DNA of 64,000 nucleotides from JAEUWI01 sp942492815. Its GTDB lineage: Bacteria; Hydrogenedentota; Hydrogenedentia; Hydrogenedentales; JAEUWI01. The stretch covers positions 6,324,001 through 6,388,000 of the forward strand of contig OW818658.1 in assembly GCA_942492815.1 (NCBI GenBank), written 5' to 3'. The notes under the pieces are model-generated. The model searched no databases and was not told where the DNA came from. It saw only the letters and a list, made by a program, of their open reading frames with translations. The position numbers and the translations under genes are program-made. Positions 27,232 to 35,566 of the stretch are shown here, piece after piece (the first letter of the stretch is position 1; each line of letters opens with the position of its first letter).

Positions 27232-27371
27232 TCCGCTTGGGAATGCGGTCCCCGGAGCTCCGCTCCGCACGCGAAGCGGGCACCTCTGGACTCAGCATGG
27301 TCATCTTTCGGATTCTCGAAGCAGAGCTTCGGAACATGCATTCCCAAGCGGAGCTCTTGTCACTACCCATA
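27213..27371. repeat. Palindromic element sharing the IS ends (MITE-like)
   Basis: The arms begin TATGGGTAATGACAAGAGC (27213-27231) and end with its near-perfect complement (27353-27371, one change). Both arms continue with CTCCGCTTGGGAATGC. The left arm coincides with the right end of the IS. The 160-base size, palindromic shape and lack of coding sequence suit a non-autonomous derivative moved by this transposase. Confidence 0.65.
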
Positions 27372-27399
27372 AGTTTCGCTGAATAGGAGTGTATCGTGT

Positions 27400-27625
27400 T
27401 AGTCCCGCAGGGACAGCATATCGTAGCCCAGGCGCGAGCGAAGCGAGCCTTGGGTAAAGCGTTCTATAAGTTCTCAACCCCGCATGGGGTGACATAGAGG
27501 GTTTGTCGGCGCACCACACGAGCATTCTATGCCGCCCCGCTGGGGCTGAAACTTTTATTTTCCACCTATCCCAGGGTTCGCTTCGCTCACGCCTGGGCTA
27601 CGATATGCCGCCACTACGTGGCTGA
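27400..27625. repeat. CCCAGG/GCGAGCGAAGCGAG-type inverted repeat
   Basis: The left part contains GTCCCGCAGGGAC, TCGTAGCCCAGG and GCGAGCGAAGCGAG. The right part (27570-27625) is its imperfect complement, ending GCCTGGGCTACGATATGCCG. Between them lie two more short hairpins (CCCCGCATGGGG and CCCCGCTGGGG). Similar elements are known in several phyla. It occupies most of the gap from the IS to the sialidase gene. Confidence 0.75.
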
Positions 27626-27672
27626 GAGGAAATTTATCTGCAAGCTGATGCAGTGCAATAGACATAGAAACA

Positions 27673-27691
27673 TATGGGTAAAGACAAGAGC
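27673..27691 (+). repeat. Isolated copy of the IS end
   Basis: This stretch differs from the 19-base IS end by one base and continues as GGAGCTTGGGAACGAGTG, exactly as the sequence outside the left end of the IS does. It is followed at about 27740-27858 by a partial copy of the repeat seen at 29836 and 32657. It may be a relic of an earlier insertion or of the host repeat the IS entered. Confidence 0.6.
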
Positions 27692-27925
27692 GGAGCTTGG
27701 GAACGAGTGAACGAGTGGAGCACCCGGGTTTACCCACCCATCCGCAGGGACAGGCACGCGCATTGGCGTTCACGCTGCAACTTGCCGGCACCACGAGGGC
27801 GCGACGTGGCATGGGAACAACAAAGTCGTGTGCGCGAGTCCGTCCCCTGGGGTCAGTTGTAATTGCTCCGCATCCTTCCTATACTTTGGTTATAACAACC
27901 TCAGCCCAGATTGGAGCAGTCCCTC

Positions 27926-29830
27926 ATGCGTATTCTCCCTGGCGCCGTGTGCGCCCTTGCCCTGATCAGCACCCTGCAGACGGCGGAGGCCGCACCGCTC
28001 GAACTGGACGCGGAGACCGAAGCGCGCTGCCTGGAGGTGCTCCGCGAAGGGCTGGCTTCGTCGGAGTTCTGGCCCTCGATGCATGCGGCGGAGGGGCTCA
28101 CCCTGGGCGGCCATGGCGCGGAAGTGACGGCAGCCCTCACGCCCCTGCTGGCCACTGAAACCGACGGCCAGAAGCGCTGCGGACTCGCGCGGGAGCTGGT
28201 GCGGGCGGGTGACCGGAGCAAGACGTCGATTCTGCTGGCGACTTTAGCGGAGGCCGATCCCTATGCCCATGTTCACGCAGCCGAGAGTCTTTTCAAGGTG
28301 AATCAGATTGGCGATGGCACGCTGCTGCGCGCGGCGCTGACGGATCGGGCGAATGCGTCCAAGTCGATGATGGCGGCGGCGGCCCTGTCGCGCTGGGGCA
28401 ACGGGGAGGCGCTGGCCTACCTGCGGGAGATGGTGCAATCCGACGATCCCGATGTGGCGAAGATTGCCGCGTGGGTCCTGGGCTTCGTGGGCGATCAATC
28501 CGACGTTGCCGTGTTGAAGGCGGGCGTGGCGCGCTTTGACGATCCGGATGCGAAGTCTTTTTTTGTCCATGCACTTGCGGGCCTGAAGGATCCCGAGGGC
28601 CTGGCGGCGCTGAAGGCAAACCTGACGAGTGAAGAAGTGGGCGTTCGCACGATGGCGGCGAATTTCGCGGGCGAGAGTGGCTTTGTGGACGCGCGGGAGG
28701 CCCTGATCGGGCTGCTGTCGGATGAGAATCTCGATGTACGCGTGCGCGCGGCCCAGTCCCTCTTCATGCTGGCGAAACCCGCGACGAAGCCCGTGGGCGT
28801 GATCACGAACGATCCCTACCCCGCGACGGCGGCCAACCCGCGCTACAGCGAAGGCGATATCACCGTGTTGAACGACGGGCGCTATCTGTATGCGACGACA
28901 GAGTTCATCGGCGACACGAGCGACTTCGCGAAGGCCCATCTGGTGGGAAAAATCTCGGCGGACGGCGGCCAAACCTGGGGCGAGCAGAAGGTGCTCCAGG
29001 AAAACGTGGGCGGCTTCAATGTGATGTCCCTCACCTTTCAGCCACTGAATGGCAGCGAGCTGGGGATGTTTTATCTCATCGCGAATTCCATGACGGATCT
29101 GAATGTGTTCCTGCGGCGCTCGACCGATGGCGGCCTGACTTTTGGCGAGCCCATGCAGGTGACCAATATTCCCGGCTACCACGTGATGAACAACGACCGC
29201 GTGATTCGGCTGAAGAGCGGTCGCCTGCTCGCGCCCACGGCCAGCACTGCCGACGCGGAGAAGGTGGACCACTACGTGTGCCGCACCTTTATCTCGGACG
29301 ACGCCGGGGCCACGTGGCGGGCGGGAACGGGCACGGTGGACTACGCCAAGCGCGGCGCGATGGAGCCCGAGGTACTGGAGATGAACGACGGGCGCGTGCT
29401 CATGATCGTCCGCACGCAACTGGGGCACATCGCGGCGGCCTGGTCGGAGGACGGTGGCGACACCTGGAGCGCGGCGTCGGACTGGGGCGTGCGCGCGCCC
29501 GAGGCGCCCTCGACGGTGCGACGAATTCCGTCCACGGGCGATCTGATGCTGGTCTGGAACGACACCTACGTGGCGGGCGAAGGCCATGGCGGCAAGCGCA
29601 GTCCGCTCACGGTGGCGATTTCCAAAGACGAAGGAAAGACCTGGGAGCACAAGAAAAACATCGAAACCGGTGCCGGTGCACCCGGCGCGCCTTTCATGAG
29701 TGGCTTCTCCTACATCAGCGCAACCTTCGACGGCGGCCGCGTGCTGCTGACCTACTACGTGGCCGAAGAAGGGTCGGACAAGATATCGTCGCGCTTCAGA
29801 TCCATCCCGATCGCGTGGCTGTATGAGTGA
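27926..29830 (+). CDS. Secreted HEAT-repeat sialidase-like protein
   Basis: A 634-residue exported protein. A signal peptide (ILPGAVCALALISTLQTAEA) is followed by about 250 residues of HEAT-like helical repeats, then a six-bladed sialidase propeller. Five Asp-boxes of the SxDxGxTW type are seen: SADGGQTWG, STDGGLTFG, SDDAGATWR, SEDGGDTWS and SKDEGKTWE. The family removes sialic acids or related sugars, but many bacterial members act on other glycans. I chose the ATG 10 bases after GGAG. HEAT-sialidase fusions are not the usual GH33 layout; the repeats may bind a partner or the cell surface. Confidence 0.85.
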   Translation: MRILPGAVCALALISTLQTAEAAPLELDAETEARCLEVLREGLASSEFWPSMHAAEGLTLGGHGAEVTAALTPLLATETDGQKRCGLARELVRAGDRSKTSILLATLAEADPYAHVHAAESLFKVNQIGDGTLLRAALTDRANASKSMMAAAALSRWGNGEALAYLREMVQSDDPDVAKIAAWVLGFVGDQSDVAVLKAGVARFDDPDAKSFFVHALAGLKDPEGLAALKANLTSEEVGVRTMAANFAGESGFVDAREALIGLLSDENLDVRVRAAQSLFMLAKPATKPVGVITNDPYPATAANPRYSEGDITVLNDGRYLYATTEFIGDTSDFAKAHLVGKISADGGQTWGEQKVLQENVGGFNVMSLTFQPLNGSELGMFYLIANSMTDLNVFLRRSTDGGLTFGEPMQVTNIPGYHVMNNDRVIRLKSGRLLAPTASTADAEKVDHYVCRTFISDDAGATWRAGTGTVDYAKRGAMEPEVLEMNDGRVLMIVRTQLGHIAAAWSEDGGDTWSAASDWGVRAPEAPSTVRRIPSTGDLMLVWNDTYVAGEGHGGKRSPLTVAISKDEGKTWEHKKNIETGAGAPGAPFMSGFSYISATFDGGRVLLTYYVAEEGSDKISSRFRSIPIAWLYE

Positions 29831-29835
29831 CCAGA

Positions 29836-30125
29836 GGGACGTACCGCCGCAGAGGTGCCCCGCTCGCCGCCGGGTGTCTTTACTATGTAGAGTTCGCCAG
29901 GTTAACGGTGTGGGTCTTGAGCGCGGCGGCATGTCCCCGTGGAGCTCGTCTCGCGTCCGGGAGCTTGCGCTCGCCCTAATGCGGGATTCGCGAAGTGTCC
30001 GAGTCGTCACGTTCATCCCCTGGGACAGGCCCGCGCGTTGGCGTGGCCGTTGCGGGGTTGGGCGTGTGCTCGTGAATCAGGGTCGTTGCGTCAGATTGGG
30101 GTCTTGTGCGCGGGTCCGTCCCCCC
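29836..30125. repeat. GGGACGTACCGCCGC-type long repeat, copy 1
   Basis: Shares with the copy at 32657 a start (GGGACGTACCGCCGC), a middle (GCGGCGGCATGTCCCCGTGG), CCCCTGGGACAGGCCCGCGC and an end (GCGCGGGTCCGTCCCC). The first two and the last two segments pair, so it would fold into two hairpins. It fills the 306-base gap between the sialidase and peptidase genes. Confidence 0.8.
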
Positions 30126-30136
30126 GAGGCGGTGCA

Positions 30137-31339
30137 ATGTTGAACCCGGCCGCCATCGCGGAAGAAGTCATCACCCAGGCGCGGCACGTGATCGCGCAGT
30201 TTGGGCCGCGTGCGCCGGGGAGTCCGTGCGAGCGGAAGGCCCAGGAGTACATGGCGGAATGCCTGGCCGTGGCGGACGCCGATGAAGTGTGTTGCGAAGC
30301 CTTCGGGGTGGCGTCGCACGCTTTCATGCGCTTTCAGACGGTCACGGGCGGGCTCTTGATCGCCGCTTTCGCCGCCTACTGGATTTCGCCGTTGCCCGCG
30401 CTGCTCTTCAGCCTGATGGGCTTCGCGGTGACCTGGTTCCAGTTTGTGCGCTACCGGCTGCTGCTCGATCCCCTCTACCCCACCACCGCGTCCATGAATG
30501 TGTTTGCGCGGTGGGAATCGGCGAAGGAGACCAAGCGCCGCATCGTCCTCAATGCTCACATGGACGCGGCCTATGAGTGGCGCTACCACTATCGATGGCC
30601 CCGTGTTTTTCCGTGGCTCGTGCGCTATGGATTGCTCGGGTTGCCCCTGATGGTGCTGATCGATCTGGTGGCCGTTGGCCTGGTGTTCGTCGCCCCCCAC
30701 GCCGGCCTCCTGATTGGGCTCGGGCTTGCGCAGGTGCTGCTGTTGCCGGGCTTTGTGTTGTCGCTCTTTTTCACGGATTTTAGTACGACGGTTCCGGGGG
30801 CCAACGACAATCTCTCGGGCGTGTTTATCGCGCTGGGCGTAGCGAAGGCCCTGTGCGCGCCGGGGCAGCGCCTGGCGCACACCGAGATTGCCTGCCTGAT
30901 AACGGGATCGGAGGAGGCGGGCTTGCGGGGTGCGAAGGCGTGGGCCGCGCGCCACGCCGGGGAACTGGCGGATTGCGAGACGGTAATCCTGACGCTGGAC
31001 ACGCTGCGCGATCTGGAGCATCTGGTGGTGTATGACCGCGATCTTAACGGCACGGTGGGCAACGACGCGGCCTTCAGCGCACTGGTGCAATCCGCGGCAA
31101 AGGCCTGCGGCTACGATATTCCGCTGGCGTCGATTCCGCTGGGTTCGACGGATGCGGCGGCCTTTACACAGGCGGGCCTTAGGGCCACGGCGCTCTGCGC
31201 GATGGATCCCGCCCCGGCGGATTTCTATCACACGCGCCGGGACAATGTGGAGGCGATGGACGCAGGGTGTATCGCGGCGGCGATCGCGGTGGTTGTGGAG
31301 ACGATCCGGCAGTTCGACGATGGACAAATGGGACGCTGA
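30137..31339 (+). CDS. M28-family zinc metallopeptidase with membrane segments
   Basis: A 400-residue aminopeptidase-type protein. The M28 zinc ligands can be followed: His/Asp in NAHMDAAYEW, Asp in PGANDNLSG, Glu-Glu in GSEEAGLRGA, the LDTL region and the last His in YHTRRDN. The metal site is thus complete. Two pairs of hydrophobic helices are inserted, at about residues 70-110 and 160-215, so it is anchored in the inner membrane. A repeat occupies the upstream gap up to 12 bases before the ATG, so the promoter must lie in or before the repeat. Confidence 0.82.
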   Translation: MLNPAAIAEEVITQARHVIAQFGPRAPGSPCERKAQEYMAECLAVADADEVCCEAFGVASHAFMRFQTVTGGLLIAAFAAYWISPLPALLFSLMGFAVTWFQFVRYRLLLDPLYPTTASMNVFARWESAKETKRRIVLNAHMDAAYEWRYHYRWPRVFPWLVRYGLLGLPLMVLIDLVAVGLVFVAPHAGLLIGLGLAQVLLLPGFVLSLFFTDFSTTVPGANDNLSGVFIALGVAKALCAPGQRLAHTEIACLITGSEEAGLRGAKAWAARHAGELADCETVILTLDTLRDLEHLVVYDRDLNGTVGNDAAFSALVQSAAKACGYDIPLASIPLGSTDAAAFTQAGLRATALCAMDPAPADFYHTRRDNVEAMDAGCIAAAIAVVVETIRQFDDGQMGR

Positions 31340-31482
31340 CCACGGATGACACGGATGCGTTCGCGTACTTATTTCTTTGTTTGATCTCCTGCCCTGATCG
31401 GACGGCAATCTGGCCCATTGAAAGTGACCCAACGCATGAAGACCATCTGGATTAAATTCCATCCGTGGCATCCGTGGTCAGT
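31338..31482. repeat. CCACGGA-type inverted repeat
   Basis: The left arm reads CTGACCACGGATGACACGG, two copies of a 9-base unit (ACCACGGAT, GACACGGAT). The right arm (31461-31482) is its complement with one change. The spacer has no gene. It starts at the stop codon of the peptidase gene. Confidence 0.85.
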
Positions 31483-31628
31483 CCTATTCGGTCTCCGTGG
31501 CCCTTGTGCAAGAAATCTGCGACTGGACTGGCATTCTGGCGAATCTCAGGTATAATTCCCGCATTCTGGATGCGTGGCATCCCAACGTGGCGGGCGTGGC
31601 TGCGCCCAGTCTTAGAAAGGCTGTTGCA

Positions 31629-32645
31629 GTGGTTGATCCTTCTAAAATTGTGCAAGTGGGTATGGGTTTCTGGGCGTCGAAGACGCTTCTCGTGGCGGTG
31701 AAACTGGGGTTGTTTACGGAGCTGGCGCAGGGACCGCTAAGCGGCGCGGCGATCAAGGATCGGCTGGGCCTGCACGAGCGCGCGTTGTATGATTTCCTGG
31801 ATGCGCTGGTGGCGCTGGGCTTTCTGGAACGCACCGGAATCCTGAGCGACGCGGTCTATGCCAACGCCCCGGACACCGATGTGTTCCTTGACAAGAACAA
31901 GCCGAGCTACATGGGCGGCATCCTGGAAATGATGGACAGCCGAAGCTATGACCTCTGGAGCCGTCTGGAAGATGGGCTTAAATCGGGTTTGTTGCAGAAC
32001 GAGGCGCGGCTGACGGGCAAGGGTATTTTCGAGGCGATCTATTCCGATGACGCACACCTGCGCGGCTTCCTGAACGCCATGAGCGGCATTCAAATGGGCA
32101 ACTTCATCGCCTTTGCGGAGCGCTTCGATTTCTCGGGCCATGCGCGCCATTGCGATATTGGTGGCGCGGGCGGCCAGTTGGCGATTCAGGTGGCGCGACA
32201 CAATCCTCAGGTCCAGGCGGCGAGCTTTGATCTGCCTCGGGTGACGGAGGTGGCTGCGGAGAACATTGCGGCCGCCGGGCTTTCAGCGCGGGTGCAGGCG
32301 CTGGCGGGCGACATGTTCAGCGACCCCTTTCCCCAGGCGGATATTATCACCATGGGGTCCATTCTGCACGATTGGAATCTGGAGCAGAAGCGGTTGCTCG
32401 TGAGGAAGGCCTTCGAGGCCCTGCCCGACGGCGGCGCCTTTGCCGTGATCGAGACAATCATCGACGACGATCGGCGCAGCAACGTTTTTGGCCTGCTCAT
32501 GTCCATCAATATGTTGCTCGAGACCACCGGCGGCTTCGACTACTCCGCCGCCGACTTCAAAGGCTGGGCGCTTGAAGCGGGCTTCAAGCGTGTGGAGGTG
32601 ATGCCGCTTACCGGGCCGTCGTCGGCGGTAATTGCGTATAAGTAG
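31629..32645 (+). CDS. SAM-dependent O-methyltransferase
   Basis: A 338-residue methyltransferase of the plant caffeate/hydroxyindole O-methyltransferase type. An N-terminal winged-helix dimerisation domain (AAIKDRLGLHERALYDFLDAL) precedes the Rossmann SAM domain with CDIGGAGGQLAIQVA (motif I) and ILHDWNLEQKRLLVRKA (the LHDW motif). The start is a GTG with GAAAGG eight bases before; the frame is open further upstream but crosses a repeat. The substrate is unknown: this family methylates small aromatic or polyketide-like compounds. Confidence 0.85.
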   Translation: MVDPSKIVQVGMGFWASKTLLVAVKLGLFTELAQGPLSGAAIKDRLGLHERALYDFLDALVALGFLERTGILSDAVYANAPDTDVFLDKNKPSYMGGILEMMDSRSYDLWSRLEDGLKSGLLQNEARLTGKGIFEAIYSDDAHLRGFLNAMSGIQMGNFIAFAERFDFSGHARHCDIGGAGGQLAIQVARHNPQVQAASFDLPRVTEVAAENIAAAGLSARVQALAGDMFSDPFPQADIITMGSILHDWNLEQKRLLVRKAFEALPDGGAFAVIETIIDDDRRSNVFGLLMSINMLLETTGGFDYSAADFKGWALEAGFKRVEVMPLTGPSSAVIAYK

Positions 32646-32656
32646 GGACGCTCCTT

Positions 32657-32905
32657 GGGACGTACCGCCGCAAGTGGGCCCGGTACGCCGAGAATACGGT
32701 GGGCATGGGTTTGAACCTGGATTACGGAATGCTACTTGAATGCGGCGGCATGTCCCCGTGGAATTCGCGGCGTGTCTGGGACGTTGACCTACATCCCCTG
32801 GGACAGGCCCGCGCGCTGGCGTGGGCCTTTCCCGGTTGGGGGTGCCTTTTTGAATCGGGGACTTCGTGCCGGATCGGGTTGCCGGGCGCGGGTCCGTCCC
32901 CTGGG
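32657..32905. repeat. GGGACGTACCGCCGC-type long repeat, copy 2
   Basis: Second nearly complete copy of the element at 29836-30125, with the same four shared blocks in the same order. It starts 12 bases after the methyltransferase stop. Partial copies are at 19594-19700 and 27740-27858, and a diverged one around 57450-57610. Confidence 0.8.
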
Positions 32906-32981
32906 CGTTTGTTGTCCTGTGCGCGGGGGATGGCTTAGCATGGAGGCGGTTGAAACCCATGGACTATCACGGGAGTGCGTT

Positions 32982-34094
32982 ATGAAGAAGATTGTTGCGG
33001 CTACCTTACTCACGCTGGCGGTTGCGCCGGCCATTGCGGCGGAGCTTCCGCTGGAACTGATCAAGTTGCCCCAGGGCTTTTCCATCAGCGTGTATGCCGA
33101 TGACGTGCCGGGTGCGCGGTCGATGGCGCTGGGCGACAAGGGCACGCTCTTCGTAGGCTCCCAGCGCGCGGGGAATGTGTACGCGGTATCGGACACGGAC
33201 GGCGACCATAAGGCGGACAAGACGGTGTTGGTGGCGGAGGGCCTGTGGTGGCCCAATGGCGTGGCCTTCAAGGACGGCACGCTGTATGTGGCGGAAATCG
33301 GCCGGATCGTGAAGTTTGAGGATATCGAAAACAAGCTGGACGCGCCGCCGGAACCGGTGGTGGTGATCGACACGCTGCCGCAGGAGCAGATGCACGGCTG
33401 GAAATATCTGAACTTCGGCCCGGACGGCAAGCTCTATTTCAATATCGGAATGCCGTGTAACGACTGCGACGCGGCGAAGGAGCAGAACAACCCCCTGTTC
33501 GGCACGCTGCAACGCATCAACACCGATGGCACGGGGCTTGAAACCTTTGCGCTGGGCGTGCGGAATTCGCTGGGCTTCGACTGGCACCCCGCGAGCAAGG
33601 CGATGTACTTCAATGATACCGGGCGCGACCTGATGGGCGACGATGTCCCCCAATGCGAGTTGAATCTTGCGGCGGAGCCGGGGCAGCACTTCGGCTATCC
33701 CTATTTCCACGGCGGCGATCTTCCGGATCCGGTTCATGGCGCGGGCAAGAACGTGGACGACTATGTGAAGCCGATCCAGCAGATGGGCGCGCACGTCACG
33801 CCTCTCGGCCTGAAGTTTTACACGGGCGATCAATTCCCTGCAGAGTACAAGAGCCGCATTTTCATTGCGCTGCACGGGTCGTGGAACCGATCGGTCAAGG
33901 TGGGCTACAGCGTGAAGCAGATCACGCTGGACGAGTCGGGCAAGGTGGCGAAGTACGAGGACTTCGCCACGGGCTGGCTGGATCGCCAGGAGGCTTGGGG
34001 ACGTCCCGTGGACGTGCGCGTGATGCCCGACGGCGCGTTGCTGGTTTCCGATGACTTTGCGAATGTGATCTATCGGATTTCCTATACGGGCTGA
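32982..34094 (+). CDS. Exported PQQ-type sugar/sorbosone dehydrogenase-like propeller
   Basis: A 370-residue exported protein with signal peptide (KKIVAATLLTLAVAPAIAA) and a six-bladed propeller of the glucose/sorbosone dehydrogenase family. Seen blades include SMALGDKGTLFVGSQ, LWWPNGVAFKDGTLYVAEI, HGWKYLNFGPDGKLYFNIG and FALGVRNSLGFDWHP; the RNSLGFDWHP motif is the most typical. CNDCD in the middle may be a disulfide or metal site. The family oxidises aldoses in the periplasm with PQQ; cofactor and substrate are not decided by the sequence. GGGAG precedes the ATG. Confidence 0.85.
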   Translation: MKKIVAATLLTLAVAPAIAAELPLELIKLPQGFSISVYADDVPGARSMALGDKGTLFVGSQRAGNVYAVSDTDGDHKADKTVLVAEGLWWPNGVAFKDGTLYVAEIGRIVKFEDIENKLDAPPEPVVVIDTLPQEQMHGWKYLNFGPDGKLYFNIGMPCNDCDAAKEQNNPLFGTLQRINTDGTGLETFALGVRNSLGFDWHPASKAMYFNDTGRDLMGDDVPQCELNLAAEPGQHFGYPYFHGGDLPDPVHGAGKNVDDYVKPIQQMGAHVTPLGLKFYTGDQFPAEYKSRIFIALHGSWNRSVKVGYSVKQITLDESGKVAKYEDFATGWLDRQEAWGRPVDVRVMPDGALLVSDDFANVIYRISYTG

Positions 34095-34129
34095 CGCGCG
34101 GGATGAATTTTCAGCGGCCCGCTTTTCTT

Positions 34130-34195
34130 GATAGGACCGATGAGACCGATAGGACCGATTTTATCAATCGGTCCTATACGTCTTATCCGTCCTAT
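34130..34195. repeat. GATAGGACC nonamer hairpin
   Basis: The left arm is three 9-base units (GATAGGACC, GATGAGACC, GATAGGACC). The right arm (34165-34195) is the imperfect complement, around a short TTTATC loop. It lies just after the propeller gene and may double as its terminator. Confidence 0.8.
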
Positions 34196-34209
34196 GCCAC
34201 AAACGACTT

Positions 34210-34235
34210 GGGCCGCCGGCGTACACCGGCGGCCC
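34210..34235 (-). terminator. Terminator of the DUF1501 gene
   Basis: A perfect 10-bp stem (34210-34219 with 34226-34235) lies 19 bases after the stop of the minus-strand gene. The T-tract is poor on that strand. Confidence 0.6.
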
Positions 34236-34253
34236 ACTGCCCTTCTAAACCCC

Positions 34254-35480
34254 TTATGCCAGAAGGGGCAGTTTGTCGAAACGCTGATCGAGGACCTTTG
34301 TCGGGTCCGCGTGGAGCCAATCCTCCAGCAAGGTGGTGTAGACCTGGCGGAAATCGGTGCTGTATTTCAGATCGCCGCCGTCGAGATCGCCGAGGTTCGG
34401 CGCGGTGCCGTGGACGCCGCCCTTGACGGAGTTGCCCAGGAGGAACATGGGCGCGGCGGTGCCGTGGTCCGTGCCGCCGCTGCCATTTTCATGTACGCGA
34501 CGACCGAATTCGGAGAAGACCATGGTGGTGACGCGATCGGCGGTGCCGTCTTTCACCAACTGATCCTGAAAGCGCGCCAGGGCGCCGGCGACGCCGCCGA
34601 GCAACCGGTCATGGGTTGCAACCTGACCCGAGTGGGTGTCGAAGCCGCTGGTGGAGACGTAGTAGATGCGCGTGGCCAGGCCACCGCGGATGAGGCCCGC
34701 CACGGCGTCGAGCTGGCTGGGCCCGGCGTTTCGTTTGCCCTTCTCGATCATCTGGATATTGCCCTTCTTCGCGGCGGCGCGCACCTCTTCCGAGCTGGTC
34801 ACGGCGTTGGCGGTGGTGTGGCGCAGGAAGTCGAGGGTGGGGTTGTGGGCGGGCTTGCCGGCGTTCAGGGCCAGGAAGGCGGCCTCATTGTCCGCGCCTT
34901 TTCCAGGGTTCCAGCCGAACTTACCGGGGTCGGTGGTGGCCACGCCATAGCCCAGGGCGCTGCCGAAGGCCTGGGGTCGTTCCGCATCGAGGGCGAGGCC
35001 CGCTTGGGGCTGGGCGGTGCCGCCGCAGTTGTTGTCGAAGTAGCGCCCGATCCAGCCATCGCCGAGGTATTCATCGGAATCGCTGCCGGTGTGCCAGATC
35101 TCCATGGAGCGGAAGTGGGAACGGTCGGGGTTGGGGTAGCCCACACCCTGGATCACGGCGAGCTCGCCGCGCTCGAAGAAGGGCATGACGGGCCTCATGG
35201 CGTCGTTGATTCCCGTTAGATCATTCAACTTGATGAGCCGTTCGGACTTGAGGCCGATCTGGGGCCGGGCGCGGTGGTAGAGGTCGTCTTCAAAGGGCAC
35301 GACGGTGTTGAGGCCGTCGTTGCCGCCGCCCAACTGCACCACCACGAGGACGCGGTCGTCGTTGAAGCCCTGGATCACCTGGGCAGAATCGGCGTAGGCA
35401 TCGGTCAGGAATTTCGGGGCAAGCCCGATGCCGGAAAAGACGGCCATCCCCTTCATGAAATCGCGGCGTGAAATCGGCAT
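34254..35480 (-). CDS. DUF1501 family exported protein
   Basis: A 408-residue protein with a twin-arginine leader (ISRRDFMKGMAVFSGIGLAP) and the DUF1501 core: VLVVVQLGGGNDGLNTVVP, DRSHFRSMEIWHTG, TSGFDTHSGQ, FSEFGRRVHENGSGGTDHG. These resemble the sulfatase/alkaline-phosphatase fold, with Asp and His placed for metal binding. The exact reaction is unknown. The family nearly always stands beside DUF1800, as here, and the pair is abundant in Planctomycete-like bacteria. A GAGGAGA ribosome site fixes the start, 86 bases after the DUF1800 stop. Confidence 0.88.
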   Translation of the reverse strand: MPISRRDFMKGMAVFSGIGLAPKFLTDAYADSAQVIQGFNDDRVLVVVQLGGGNDGLNTVVPFEDDLYHRARPQIGLKSERLIKLNDLTGINDAMRPVMPFFERGELAVIQGVGYPNPDRSHFRSMEIWHTGSDSDEYLGDGWIGRYFDNNCGGTAQPQAGLALDAERPQAFGSALGYGVATTDPGKFGWNPGKGADNEAAFLALNAGKPAHNPTLDFLRHTTANAVTSSEEVRAAAKKGNIQMIEKGKRNAGPSQLDAVAGLIRGGLATRIYYVSTSGFDTHSGQVATHDRLLGGVAGALARFQDQLVKDGTADRVTTMVFSEFGRRVHENGSGGTDHGTAAPMFLLGNSVKGGVHGTAPNLGDLDGGDLKYSTDFRQVYTTLLEDWLHADPTKVLDQRFDKLPLLA

Positions 35481-35566
35481 TCTATTTCTCCTCGGTCGCG
35501 CTTGCGCGCCGTATTTTTTCGTAACTCAATCTTCGTTCGTGTTGAACTGGAGCAAGGGTCCCGCCA

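Noticed and set aside
27388..27860. Short genes between the IS and the sialidase
   Set aside because: All frames lie within inverted repeats and partial repeat copies and show no ribosome sites or conserved features.
34130..34195. A small gene in the tandem GATAGGACC repeat
   Set aside because: The repeat is open in some frames because the unit is a multiple of three; there is no start with a ribosome site.
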